A stretch of 11,855 nt of DNA, from positions 1 through 11,855 of the forward strand of contig NAVB01002639.1 of assembly GCA_002179805.1 (NCBI GenBank), read 5' to 3'. The stretch's first letter is position 1; each line of letters starts with the position of its first letter. Below are positions 1-9,340 of this stretch, in pieces. Under the pieces are notes generated by a model that was not told where the DNA came from, did not search any database, and worked only from the letters and a program-made list of their open reading frames with translations. Both the position numbers and the translations under genes were made by a program. This DNA comes from Acanthamoeba lenticulata. Taxonomy: Eukaryota; Discosea; Longamoebia; Acanthamoebidae.

Positions 1-1522
1 TGCGTGCTTGTTGCTGGCAAGAGAGAGATAAAGAGAGAGAGAGAGAGAGAGGGGCGTTGACGCTCTAGACGCACCTGCCATCGAGGCCTCCGGTGGGCGT
101 CGACGTCGTCAGCGGCGGGGCACTCTTGGTGGATTCAGGAACATAGAGGCCATACGGTAACGCTGGCTTGACGGACATCTGCTGATGGCTTGTCGTTACC
201 TGTTGCGCATCCACCGTCACCAATGAGCCATACGCTCCACATCAAAAAATCGCCGCGAGCCGACGGAGCCCCCCCCCCCTTTTTTTTCTCTCCTCTCGAT
301 ATACCTCCGATGGCGTTGAGCCCGATCCCGGGGGGATGGAAGCCGCAGACGTGGCCACAGCAGCGGTGGGAACACTGCCAGCTCGGCGCTGGTCAATCTC
401 CTGCATGACGCGCTCTTTATCACGGCTGATGACGGCCGATAGGTCACTCTTGACGCGCAACTCTTCCTCCTGTAGAGTTAACATGTTAAATTGCAACAAA
501 CAAAAAAAAAAACGTATGTGCGCATGTGCCCACGTGCACGCATAACGCGGACACAAGGCCGGGGAAGAAGGAAGGGAGGCGAGAGATTGTTTGGGTGGGG
601 GGGGTAGGACAAGCTTGAGAAACCTCGCACACGCGCGCCAACCCGTCCATACCCACCAGAGAGATGGACGCGCCACCCAAGAGAAAGCGAGAGAGAGAGA
701 GAGAGAAGCGGGAACGCACCCTCTTCTGGCGAAGCTGGGCCTTCTTCTGCTCGAGAAACTCAGCAGGTATGCCTCCCGGGCTGACCTGCGCGCTTAAGAG
801 GAGCTTCCACAGGTCGGTAACAAACTGAGGCGTGTCGGCTTCTAGGAAGCCATCTAGGTTGAGCTGCAGTTCTCTTGGATTTAATGACTCCTGTCTCATC
901 CCATGGCGCCGCCAGAGCCACCAACAACAAAGCCCAACCCATCAGCGCCATACTGAGCCATTCTGTTTTTTACTGCGATGCGGGCGATGGAGACGAGACT
1001 CTACGCTGCTCTCACGCACAGTAGAAGAGACAAAAGAGGGAGAGAGAGAGAGAGGAGGGGTGAGGGAGGGAACCTTGTCGTCCAGAAGACCAAAAGTGAA
1101 CCCAATCAGCACTTCATCTTCAAAGCCAAGCAGCTGAGTGATGCGTGCAGCCACCCACGGCTTGATAGCATCCATCGACACCTTCCTCAAGTCCACCTGA
1201 ACACAAGTGTGAGCGTGACACGGTCGATCGCAAAGGCGCAGCGAAACGGGAGCCAAACAAAGCCACACCTTTTGATCGAACTCAGGAGGAAACTTGCGAC
1301 CAGCAATGTATTTCTTGTATTTGTCTGAAAACCTGGCATCTTGTTCCGAGCTCGTGCCCTGCGCGGAATGCCCAAAAGCTCTGGGTGAGTGCTCACGCCT
1401 AGTAGATGCAGAGATGAGATTTGCGCGTGAATTGAATGCTGCCGCCAGCAGGTTTGGTTTCTGAAAATATAAAGCGGCAAGGAGGTTTTCCACACCCGAA
1501 AGAAACCGCCGGCGTCACCCAT
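1..1522 (-). CDS. SRRM1: SRRM1/SRm160-like PWI-domain splicing factor, 5' part (3' end off window)
   Basis: Spliced gene on the minus strand. Exons from the start codon: 1496-1522, 1269-1358, 1074-1196, 720-890, 305-469, 75-199 and 1-13 (partial). All introns are GT-AG; the first four junctions are phase 0 and the 75-199 exon ends in phase 2. The N-terminus MGDAGGFFRGTSSEQD matches the N-terminus of animal SRRM1 (DAGFFRGTS.EQD). A PWI domain follows, at about residues 25-125: IKPW at residues 50-53, then GFEDEVLIGF, then LNLDGFL and LWKLLLSAQ. PWI domains bind nucleic acid. SRRM1 is a nuclear co-activator of pre-mRNA splicing and a component of exon-junction-type complexes. After the PWI domain come a charged helix (LRQKREEELRVKSDL) and a low-complexity Ser/Pro/Thr stretch, as expected before an RS region; the RS region itself is not in the window. 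The start is the first in-frame ATG and gives the family N-terminus, so it is well supported. The last exon (1-13) rests only on an acceptor (TTGCCAG) and the matching phase. Confidence 0.88.
32..51. repeat. (GA)n microsatellite in an intron
   Basis: About ten GA units. On the sense (minus) strand of the SRRM1-like gene this is a CT tract directly upstream of the acceptor used by the exon at 1-13, so it can serve as the polypyrimidine tract. Similar GA tracts sit at about 688-707 and 1039-1053 in two other introns of the gene. Confidence 0.85.
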
Positions 1523-1854
1523 CTGATGATGATCACTTACTTTTTGGCGGGCCAAACAGCCCGTCGTGGTATTTGCTGTCGACAGCAATCGGGGAAATTC
1601 TGGGAGGGACAGACAGCACCAAAGCTAATTCCTCAGCACGATAGCAGTCACACCGAAGGATTTCTCCTTCCGCAAAGCGTATGTTTACCCTCTCCTCGCT
1701 TTCTTTTGTGAGCTAAGGTAGATATCTATTCAGGAAGTTGACAGGTTTTAACTGTCAGATCTCAAAGCAAATCCTGTTTGGCCTTTGGCATTTTTATTTT
1801 GTTTCTAGTAACTTCTCTCTCTAAAGCCATCCTTTTCTTGCGCAGGAGACGATC
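1523..1854. promoter_or_regulatory. Divergent intergenic region (bidirectional promoter) between SRRM1-like and OGDH
   Basis: Only 332 nt separate the two start codons of the divergent genes, so both promoters and both 5' leaders must lie here. Three patterns are visible. A perfect 16-bp palindrome, TTGCTGTCGACAGCAA, lies at 1573-1588. A near-palindromic TTTTTGGCGGGCCAAA at 1541-1556 resembles the animal/plant E2F site TTTSGCGC-type consensus. A dyad TGACAG-N7-CTGTCA lies at 1739-1757. No clear TATA box is seen. The functional reading of these sites is inference; their sequence and their position between divergent genes are direct observations. Confidence 0.6.
1718..1845 (+). other. Probable 5'-UTR intron of the OGDH gene
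   Basis: Donor AAG|GTAGAT at 1718 and acceptor CTTTTCTTGCGCAG ending at 1845, nine bases before the OGDH start codon at 1855. The interval is T-rich with a pyrimidine tract before the acceptor, unlike the flanking leader, and its size (128 nt) matches the other introns in the window. Without transcript data the donor choice is uncertain; the acceptor is strong. Confidence 0.55.
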
Positions 1855-4800
1855 ATGCTTTCTTCTCGAGCGCGAGCTGGTCTCTTGAGCCGGGGTGCGC
1901 TCACTGGAATGGCCCGCAACGGCCTGCGCGTTGCTCCTTCATCTGCCGCCCTTATGAGAGGATCGCCTTTGTTGCGCCGGTTTTCGGTTACTCCACCTTC
2001 GCTTCAGTCTAGTGCAACTCCTTCAGCAGTGCCACTGTCGCGTCTGTCCGAAACCTTTGCGGACGGCACATCCGGGGTCTACGTGGAGGATATGTACCGT
2101 GCCTGGAAGCGTGATCCGGCCAGCGTGCATGCATCCTGGGCGTCCTACTTCAGCTCTGTAGACGCCGGTCGCGCGCCTGGCGAGGCCTTCACTACACCCC
2201 CCAACCTCCGTGGCGCCACGGCTGGAGCCGCACCTGCAGGTTTCCTCTCTCCCCTTGCTCTTCCCCCCCCCCCCATTTTTCCCCCAATAAGTCGTCCCAC
2301 CCACGCCTCTCGATGGTGCTGGGACGGCTAGTCGCATGAACAGCCCATTAACACCTGTTGACACTCGGCTCTCTTCTTTTTCCCCCTTGTTGTTGCTGTT
2401 ATTTGGTTACTTGTTTGGGCCAGCAGGCGGGCTGTCGCAAGACGAGCTCTCGCGGCGCGTGAGCGACTCTATGCGCTTACTGCTGTTGGTGCGCGCCTAC
2501 CAGGTGCGGGGCCACACACTGGCCAAGCTTGATCCATTGACGGGTGGCCCTCTCTCTTCGTTTGTTCCGCCGGAGTTGCTTCCTTCCACCTACGGTTTCA
2601 CCGATGCGGACATGGACCGTCCCATCCACCTGGGCGCTGGTGACTCCGTCATCTCTGGCTTTCTTTCGCACGGCAGGTACCTTCTGATGCTCTGCTCCCC
2701 CCTCTTTCCCAATAACTTGTTTTTGATGCCCAGCTTCTTTTCTTTTCTTTTTTTTAAATATTTATCTTTTTTCGACCTCCCCCCCCAATCCGCCACAAAC
2801 GCTTTCCTTTACACACCCGCCTGGGGGCCTTGTGGTTTGTGGCCGTGTGGTGAATTTGATGATGGTGAACACGTGCAGCCCGACGGTGACGCTGCGTGAT
2901 ATTCTTGTGCGTCTCAAGCAAACCTACTGCAGTACCATTGGGGTGGAGTACATGCATATCCCCGACCGTCATGAGTGCAACTGGATTCGGTAGGTTCACC
3001 AAGCAAACAAACACGCTCCCGAGGGAGCGTCGGATGTTTTATTAAGAATGTACTCTATTTCCTACCATTTATTTATTCATTTTATTTAGGGAGCGCGTCG
3101 AGACGCCAGAGCCATTCTCGTTCACGGCAGAGCAAAAGTTCCATCTGCTTGATCGCCTCACGTGGGCCACCCTCTTCGAGCGGTTCCTGGCCATGAAGTA
3201 CCAAAATACGAAGCGCTTCGGCCTTGATGGGTTCGTGGTTTTGCCTGGCGCTCCGCCCCCCCCCCCCAATTTCCCTCCCCTAAAACTCCTTCCCATTGAG
3301 AAGGTTGGGGAGGCAACATCAACAACAACAAGGAGAAGGAGGAGGAGGAGGAAGCTTTTTCTCACACACACGCACACACATAAAAATCAAAATTTTCCTC
3401 CTTGAATGAAGGTGCGAGTCGTTGATTCCGGGCATGAAGACGATGATCGACACTGCGGCTGACCTCGGCGTGGAGTCCGTCGTCATCGGCATGCCACACC
3501 GGTGCGTCCCCTCCTCGTTAAATAGGTAGAGTAAATAAATAAATAAATAAAATATTGCAGCATGCCTGTATATGATGGTCTGATCACTGTAGCGTGATCC
3601 GTTACAGTGGGCGTCTAAATGTCCTGGCCAATGTCGTGCGCAAGCCGCTGGAAGCCCTCCTTCACGAGTTTGATGTTGAAGGCAAGAGGGACCACTCGGA
3701 CGACCTGGGTCTCGGCACGGGCGATGTCAAGTACCATCTGGGCACCTCCTACGATCGACCCACGGCGTCGGGCAAGAAGGTGCACCTCTCTCTGGTGGCC
3801 AATCCGTCCCACCTCGAAGCCGTCAACCCTATCGTCGAGGGCAAGGTGCGCGTTGGGCCTTTCCTCCCCCTATCCTCCCCCTCCTCCTCCTCAACCTCTC
3901 GTCGATCCGAGGAAGGAGCTCCCTCTTCCCTCTTGCCGCAGCTTGCTTGTGGCTTAATGCGCGGCTGCCCCGAGGGGAGGGCTCCTTTTTATATATATAT
4001 ACACACATATTTATTTTCTTCAGAGCTATTTCGTATCTGAAAAACATTTTACTCTCCACAAACAGGCGAGGGCCAAGCAGCAGTACATGGGCGACACTGA
4101 GCGCACGAAAGTGATGCCCGTTCTCCTCCATGGCGATGCTGCCTTTGCGTCCCAAGGTGTCGTTTACGAAACGCTGGATTTAGCCCTCTGGAAGAACTTC
4201 ACCACGGGCGGCACGATCCACATCATCGTGAACAATCAGGTACATTGCTCGTGTGTGTGTGTGTGTGTGATGCGTGTGAGTGTGAGCGGTGTGGTGCGGC
4301 ACGCTTCTTGATTGGCGCTTGCTTGAGCCGAGTCGTTGGGGGTGAGGTGAAGCAAAAAACTAAAAACTTCAAAAAAAAAACAATGTGCTGCGTGGGGGGG
4401 GAGGGCGCTAGGTCGGGTTCACGACGTCGATGCGGGGCTCGCGTACGAGCGCAGCATCGTCGTACCCGACGGACGTTGCCCGGAGCGTAAACGCGCCGAT
4501 CTTCCACGTGAATGGCGACGACCCGGAGGCCGTGGTCCATACCATGAAGCTGGCAGCCGAGTACAGGCAAGCTTTCAAGAAGGACGTGGTGGTCGACATC
4601 ATCTGCTACCGCCGTGCTGGCCACAACGAGGGCGACGAGCCGCGCTACACGCAGCCCCTCATGTACCGCATGATCGAGAAGCACCCCTCTACCCTCGACC
4701 TCTACCGTACCAAGCTCAAGAGCGAGGGTGTCATCGACGATGCCCGCATCAAGCAAATGGAGGACTTTGTCTCTGAAGAGCACAACAAGGCATTCCAGGC

Positions 4801-6832
4801 GTCGTCCACCTACGTGGCCAACAAGGCCGACTGGTTCTCGTCCTACTGGAAGGGCTTCAAGTCCGCCCACCAGTACTCTTCCATCCGACCCACTGCCGTC
4901 TCGGACGCCGTTCTCACCAAGGTTGTGTCCCTCCCGCACCACCCCTTCCTCCCCCTCCCCCCCCCAACGCAACGTGTTGTCTAATTCTTCTTCTTCTTCT
5001 TCCTCCTCCTCCTCTTTTCCTCCTCTTCCAGATTGGAGCTGCCCTCACTACGATGCCTGCCGGAATGAAGCTGCACAGCAATCTGGAGAAGCTCATCAAG
5101 CGCAAGCAGCTCATGTTCGAGAGCGGTAAGCACATTGATTGGGCCACGGCTGAGCAGCTAGCCTTCGGGTCGCTTGCGCTGGAGGGCAACCTCGTCCGCC
5201 TCACCGGACAGGACGTGGAGCGCGGCACCTTCTCGCACAGGTCTGCTTCCTCCCCCTCCCCCAAACGCCACCCTCTCCCTTTCGCCGCGTTAGACTGTTG
5301 GTGGTGGTGGTGGTGGTAGTGCTGGTAGTGCTGGTGTCGGTGTGCTTCTTTCTTTCTTTCTTTCTTTCGCGCTGAATCTCACCGCCCCACCTACCACCGC
5401 TGTGTTGCTGCCCCCGGCGTGTCCTCGCGCGGTCCGGTTTGACGTGTTGTGTGTGTGTGTAATGTTTCCTTCCTGTCGCCACGACCATCAGGCATGCGGT
5501 CTTGCACGACAGGGAGACCGGCGAAACCTACCAGCCCCTGCGACACATCGACCCTGCCCAGGCGCCCGTCTTTGTCCACAACTCTTCCCTTTCCGAGTAT
5601 GCCGTGCTGGGCTACGAGCTGGGTTTCTCGTTGGTACCGTCCCCATCCTCATTCCGGGGTGACGCTTTTTCTTCTCCCGTCATTCCTTCTCCCCGTGTTT
5701 GTCTGTATCTCTATCTATCTATCTATCATTCAATCAATCAAGGGAGGCGCTTCACACACACACGCTCACGGGACGCCTCCGATATTTTTTGTAGGAGAAC
5801 CCCAACTCGCTGGTGCTGTGGGAGGCCCAGTTCGGCGATTTTGCCAACGGGGCACAGGTGATCATCGACCAGTTCATCTCCTCCGGCGAGCAGAAGTGGC
5901 AGCGCCAGTCTGGCTTGGTCATGCTCCTCCCCCACGGCTACGACGGCCAGGGCCCTGAGCACAGTTCCGCGCGGTACGACTTCTCTCGAGATTTCTCCCC
6001 GCCCCCCTTCCCCCTCCCGCATGTGCACTAAGCGCACTGGGGTTGGGGAGGAACAACAACAACAACAACAAGAAGGAGGAGGAGGAGGAGGAGAAAAGAA
6101 AAGAGAAGAGAGAGAGAAAACGGATTGAGCTGACAAACTTTGGGGCGCCCCAGGCTCGAACGGTTCCTGCAGTTGTCGGACTCGGATCCTTTTGTCATTC
6201 CAGAGATGGACCCGACGGAGCGGCGCCAGATCCAGCGGGCCAACCTGCAGGTGGTGAACATCACGACACCGGCCAACTATTTCCACGCGCTTCGCCGGCA
6301 GGTGCACCGTGACTTCCGTAAGCCGCTGATCGTGATGTCGCCCAAGAGGCTGCTGCGCCACCCGCGTTGCGTGTCCAACTTGGAGGAATTCTCCGACAAG
6401 GGGACGCAGCCCCGCTTCCGGCGTGTGATCAACGACACAGCTGAGAACCTGGTGTCCGATGATCGCGTCCGTAAGGTGCTCTTCTGCAGCGGCAATGTCT
6501 ACTACGACCTCGTCGACCACCGCGAGAAGACTGGCGTCAACGACGTAGCCATCGTGCGTGTTGAACAGCTGGCCCCGTTCCCCTTTGATCGTGTGGCCGA
6601 GCAGGCTCGCCGCTACCCCAACGCCATCACCAACTGGGTCCAGGAGGAGCCCATGAACATGGGCGCGTGGACCTTCATCAGCCCGCATATGCGCACTGCC
6701 CTCCTCAAGGCCGGCCACGCACATCCGGAGCCCGCCTACGTTGGCCGTGCTGTTTCGGCCTCCACTGCCACCGGTTCCAGCAAGGCCCACAAACGCCAGC
6801 TCCACGAGCTCCTCACTGCTGCCTTCTCTTGA
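1855..6832 (+). CDS. OGDH: 2-oxoglutarate dehydrogenase E1 component, mitochondrial (complete, 12 exons)
   Basis: Exons: 1855-2239, 2427-2676, 2879-2989, 3090-3230, 3412-3501, 3608-3845, 4066-4239, 4412-4921, 5032-5240, 5492-5633, 5795-5973 and 6154-6832. They total 3108 nt (1035 aa plus TGA), close to animal OGDH (about 1020 aa); every junction is in phase. This is the ThDP-dependent E1 subunit that decarboxylates 2-oxoglutarate and reductively succinylates the lipoyl group of E2 in the TCA cycle. Residues 1 to about 45 form an Arg/Ser/Ala-rich, acid-free mitochondrial presequence ending near LLRRFSV. The N-terminal E1 motif [10 protein letters not shown] is at about 75-84 and [13 protein letters not shown] at about 323-335. 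The ThDP/Mg motif [14 protein letters not shown] begins at about 427, with VNNQ ending at 463. [12 protein letters not shown] is at about 529-540, [12 protein letters not shown] precedes the exon 9/10 junction, and [17 protein letters not shown] precedes exon 12. The C-terminal domain ([15 protein letters not shown]) is intact. One oddity is a locally divergent block after GFTTS (see findings). Confidence 0.96.
3303..3352 (+). repeat. Composite (AAC)n-(AGG)n module in OGDH intron 4
   Basis: GGTTGGGGAGG (3303-3313), then CAAC-type triplets, then AGG triplets. The same order occurs in intron 11 at 6041-6092. GGGGAGG at 3307-3313 is the exact complement of CCTCCCC at 3274-3280, so the intron RNA could fold a hairpin. 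A run of about 12 C (about 3256-3267) lies upstream. Confidence 0.75.
4250..4268 (+). repeat. (GT)n microsatellite in OGDH intron 7
   Basis: A run of GT units directly after the donor of intron 7 (4240-4411). The same intron ends in a G-run (about 4394-4401) and lacks a polypyrimidine tract before its CTAG acceptor. Confidence 0.8.
4984..5030 (+). repeat. (TTC)n-(CCT)n tract in OGDH intron 8
   Basis: A triplet-repeat pyrimidine tract ending at the acceptor of exon 9 (5032). It is the approximate reverse complement of the AGG/AAG tracts in introns 4 and 11 and is the obvious polypyrimidine tract of this intron. Confidence 0.8.
5299..5368 (+). repeat. (GGT)n and (TTTC)n microsatellites in OGDH intron 9
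   Basis: A GGT triplet run at about 5299-5317 followed by a TTTC tetranucleotide run at 5346-5368, both inside the intron 5241-5491. A (GT)n run follows at about 5449-5460. Their confinement to the intron supports the exon boundaries. Confidence 0.8.
5706..5727 (+). repeat. (TATC)n microsatellite in OGDH intron 10
   Basis: About five TATC units inside the intron 5634-5794, followed by a short AATC run and a CA run. Confidence 0.8.
6041..6118 (+). repeat. Composite (AAC)n-(AGG)n-(GA)n purine tract in OGDH intron 11
   Basis: GGTTGGGGAGG (6041-6051), then AAC triplets, AGG triplets and a GA-rich tail. The first 50 bases repeat the order of the module in intron 4. The intron (5974-6153) therefore has a long purine tract where a pyrimidine tract would be expected; only a short GGCGCCCCAG precedes exon 12. 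Confidence 0.8.
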
Positions 6833-7065
6833 GCCCCCCCCCGTTCCTGTTCCTGTTGTGCCTTCCTCGAAAAAGAAAACGCATTTCCTCTACTTTTCCT
6901 CTTGCAAGAAGAGCCACAAATTCCAGACGGCCACGTTTGGCCAAGCCGAACCGAGAAAAAACTTAGAAGGCCGAAACCCCGCGTCTCGCTCGGTCGACAC
7001 CTGGCGGAGGGAGGCCTTCTTTTTTTGCTTGCCTTGCCCCGCTCGACTGCCGCTCACTGCCCGTC
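6833..7065. promoter_or_regulatory. OGDH 3' UTR and eEF1B-gamma promoter/leader
   Basis: This 233-nt tandem intergenic space must hold the OGDH 3' end and the eEF1B-gamma promoter. It opens with a C-run and pyrimidine-rich sequence. No AATAAA is visible, so the OGDH polyadenylation signal is either a variant or not recognisable. No TATA box is seen. A T-run at about 7020-7027 precedes the start codon by about 40 nt. Confidence 0.5.
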
Positions 7066-8654
7066 ATGTCTCACGTTCGATCTCCTCACCCACTGGAGCG
7101 GTTCTGTTTGTTCTGTTAGTAGTAAGGGAGACTCATTTCCCTTTTTTTTTTCTCTTAAGCAGAAGATCTACACCTACCCCAACAACCCCCGTGTGTGGAA
7201 GGCCCAGATCGCTGGTAACTTCACTGGTCTTCAGTTCGAGATTCCCGCTTTCCAGATCGGCGTCGACAACAAGACCCCTGAGTTCGCTGCCAAGTTCCCT
7301 ACTCAGAAGGTTCCCGCTGCTGAGACTCCCGAGGGCCCTCTGTTCGAGAGCAACGCCATTGCTCGTTATGGTGTGACCCCATGACTCTTCCTTCCTCCTC
7401 CTGGACTCAATCATTGGCTTTGGCCTTGTTGACACTCTACTTCCCCAGCTGCCAGGTATGGCGGTAACTCGAAGATCTACGGAGCCAACCCCTATGAGGC
7501 TGTATGTTGAACATCTCGCAAACTTTAGTTGTCTCAAGTGTGTTTTGCTCACCCAAATGTATTTTTTTTTTGCTATCGCCAGTCCCTGATCGATCAGTGG
7601 ATTGATTTCTCGGCCAACGAGATTGATCTCCCCGCCGCCGCTTGGCTGTACCCCATCTTCGAGATTGTGCCTTTCAACGCCGAGGCCACCGAGCGCGCCA
7701 AGAGCGACATTAAGAAGGCTCTTGAGCTGCTGAACAAGCACCTCACCTACCGCACTTACCTCGTTGGCGAGCGCGTCTCCCTTGCCGACATTGTGGTCTC
7801 GATGTCGCTCCACCGCCTCTACACAATGGTGCTGCGCTCTCGGTCTTTTTTAGCAACTGGTTTTCTTTTTAAAAAAAACCCGGGGCTTACTGAGAGTGGA
7901 TCTTGTGTTGTTATTTGTATTTGTATTTTATTTGTAGGTGTTGGACATCACTTTCCGCAAGAACTACGGCAACGTCACCAGGTGGTTCCTTACCTGCGTG
8001 AACCAGCCGCAGTTCAGGACCGTGGTCGGCGAGGTCAAGCTGGCTGAGAAGATGGCTGTTGCTAAGGGCGCCACTGCTGCCCCGGCCCAAAAGGCTGCCC
8101 CGGCCCAGAAGGCTGAGACCGCCACCGCTGCTTCTGCTGGTGGTGATGACGAGGAAGGAGCGAGCAAGCCCAAGGCCAAGAGCAAGCTCGACCTTCTGCC
8201 TCCTACCAAGCTCGACCTTGATGAGTGGAAGCGCACCTACTCCAACAACGACATTCTCAAGGTTGCCATGCCGTGGTTCTGGGAGAACTTCGATGCTGAG
8301 GGCTGGTCGATCTGGCAGTCTAACTACAAGTACAACGACGAGCTCACCAAGATGTTCATGACCAGCAACCTCGTCGGCGGTTTCCTGCAGCGCATGGACA
8401 AGCTCCGCAAGTATGGCTTTGGTTCCCTTCTCATCTTCGGCGAGGAGCCCAAGCTTGAGATCGGCGGTGTTTGGCTCTTCCGCGGCACTGAGCTGCCCGA
8501 GGAGCTCTGGGAGAACCCTGACGCCGAGCACCACACCTGGACCAAGATCGACCACAAGGACGAGGCCCAGCGCAAGCTTGTCGAGGCCTACTGGGCCTGG
8601 GAGGGTGACTTTGGTGGCAGGCAGTTCCACGACAACGGCAAGGTCTTCAAATAA
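7066..8654 (+). CDS. EEF1G: Translation elongation factor 1B gamma subunit (complete, 5 exons)
   Basis: Exons: 7066-7074, 7163-7370, 7449-7501, 7583-7828 and 7938-8654; 1233 nt, 410 aa plus TAA, in the usual size range for the family. eEF1B-gamma is the structural subunit of the eEF1B complex, which recharges eEF1A with GTP in the cytosol. Residues 4 to about 85 are a GST N-terminal fold (KIYTYPNNPRVWKAQIA, then the FESNAIARY motif). About 90-210 are a GST C-terminal fold (YLVGERVSLADIVV, RWFLTCVNQPQF). About 213-257 are an Ala/Lys/acidic linker, and 258-410 the conserved C-terminal domain (PTKLDLDEWKRTYSNND, MPWFWENFD). The first exon encodes only MSH. It was chosen because 7066 is the only ATG between the OGDH stop and exon 2, and its donor GTTCGA resembles the OGDH exon 4 donor GTTCGT. 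Use of an acceptor three bases upstream would add one Gln. Confidence 0.95.
8079..8114 (+). repeat. 18-nt in-frame tandem duplication in the eEF1B-gamma linker
   Basis: Two 18-nt units differing at one base encode APAQKA twice. The repeat lies in the flexible linker between the GST-like part and the C-terminal domain, where length variation is common in the family. Confidence 0.85.
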
Positions 8655-9043
8655 ATAGCCTCGAAACGGCGTTGTTGGCGCTTGGTGCCCGCGCCCTTTC
8701 AAAAGAACTTTTCGGCCAGTGTTCCCCCTTCAAAAGATTACACAGCTTGGAGGACCGCCACTGGATATCCACGCTTTGTCCATAAGCTTGTTTGTGTGTG
8801 GACAGCGAATTTTCGTCCCGCCGGACGGCTGCTGGATGTCCCACGGCTTCTGATAATAACAACCAAGATGACAGGAAAAACAAGTTGCTGGTTGGGGAAG
8901 CAAGTAGAATGAAAGTGTGCTGACTGTTGAATACTGAAAGAATATTGGTGATAATAACTGAAGTTTTAAAAAATAAAATATAAAAAACAAACAAAATAAC
9001 AATTTCATCAACAATTACCACTTTTTCAGCCCCCAGCACTCAC
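8655..9043. other. eEF1B-gamma 3' UTR and AT-rich spacer
   Basis: Base composition changes at about 8860 from balanced to very A/T-rich. AATAAA at 8972-8977 (plus strand) is the only candidate polyadenylation signal for eEF1B-gamma, about 320 nt after its stop; this is weak because the area is A-rich anyway. On the minus strand a good acceptor, ATTCTTTCAG at 8943-8934, is followed by an open frame to a TGA at 8649-8647, overlapping the end of eEF1B-gamma. It could be a second exon of the remnant at 9044-9309, but its peptide shows no recognisable domain. Confidence 0.4.
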
Positions 9044-9309
9044 AAGCAAAATTGTTTGTATCTTTGATTGAAAATGCTTGCAGCTTTTCTTGTAAAGTAT
9101 CATCAGCCTTTGCCACTTTAGTGCAAAGAGACTCTTGGAGGGCCTTTCAAAGCACTGTTTGCTCAGCCTTTGCTGCCTCCAAGGTGCAATCAATTCAGGG
9201 TAGTTTTGAAAGCCAAAAAAACCAAATCTGCTCCAATTATGTTTGCATTGAGGTCATCTATGTTTTGAAACAGGGTTGCTATTTCTTCATGAGCAAAGTG
9301 GTCATCAAA
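9044..9309 (-). pseudogene. Decayed coding remnant of unknown function, cut by the transposon end
   Basis: Read leftward from the transposon end at 9310, the minus strand gives a protein-like frame (FDDHFAHEEIATLFQNIDDL...) of about 39 codons ending in TGA. After a one-base shift it gives a second, helix-forming stretch (TLEAAKAEQTVL, TGA, then KALQESLCTKVAKADDTLQEKL). The composition suggests a coiled coil. It ends at a consensus donor GTGAGT (9043-9038), which pairs in phase with the acceptor at 8934. I do not recognise the family. One frameshift and two stops argue that it is dead. Its abrupt edge at 9310 suggests the transposon inserted into it, with the other half beyond the right edge of the window. 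Confidence 0.4.
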
Positions 9310-9340
9310 CAGCTAGGTTTATTCAAGTCGTCCCATTTTT
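9310..9340 (+). repeat. Left terminal inverted repeat tip of the outer transposon
   Basis: 31 bp identical to 10427-10457 and to the reverse complement of 11039-11069. It carries TTTATT, that is AATAAA on the minus strand, reading outward. Confidence 0.85.

Noticed and set aside
4223..4972. Long open frame (249 codons) on the minus strand opposite OGDH exon 8
   Set aside because: It is a shadow of a GC-rich coding exon whose sense frame matches OGDH; the peptide shows no domain and the frame runs through intron 7 sequence.
5346..5368. Microsatellites in OGDH introns as signs of a pseudogene or assembly fault
   Set aside because: All exon junctions keep phase and all conserved motifs are intact; repeats are confined to introns, as in the neighbouring genes.
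5738..6805. Open frame of 355 codons on the minus strand opposite OGDH exons 11-12
   Set aside because: Longest open frame in the window, but antisense to clear OGDH sequence and translating intron microsatellites into poly-Cys and poly-Ser; the product of codon bias.
7911..8702. Open frame of 263 codons on the minus strand opposite eEF1B-gamma exon 5
   Set aside because: Same shadow effect from a GC-biased exon; no family resemblance.
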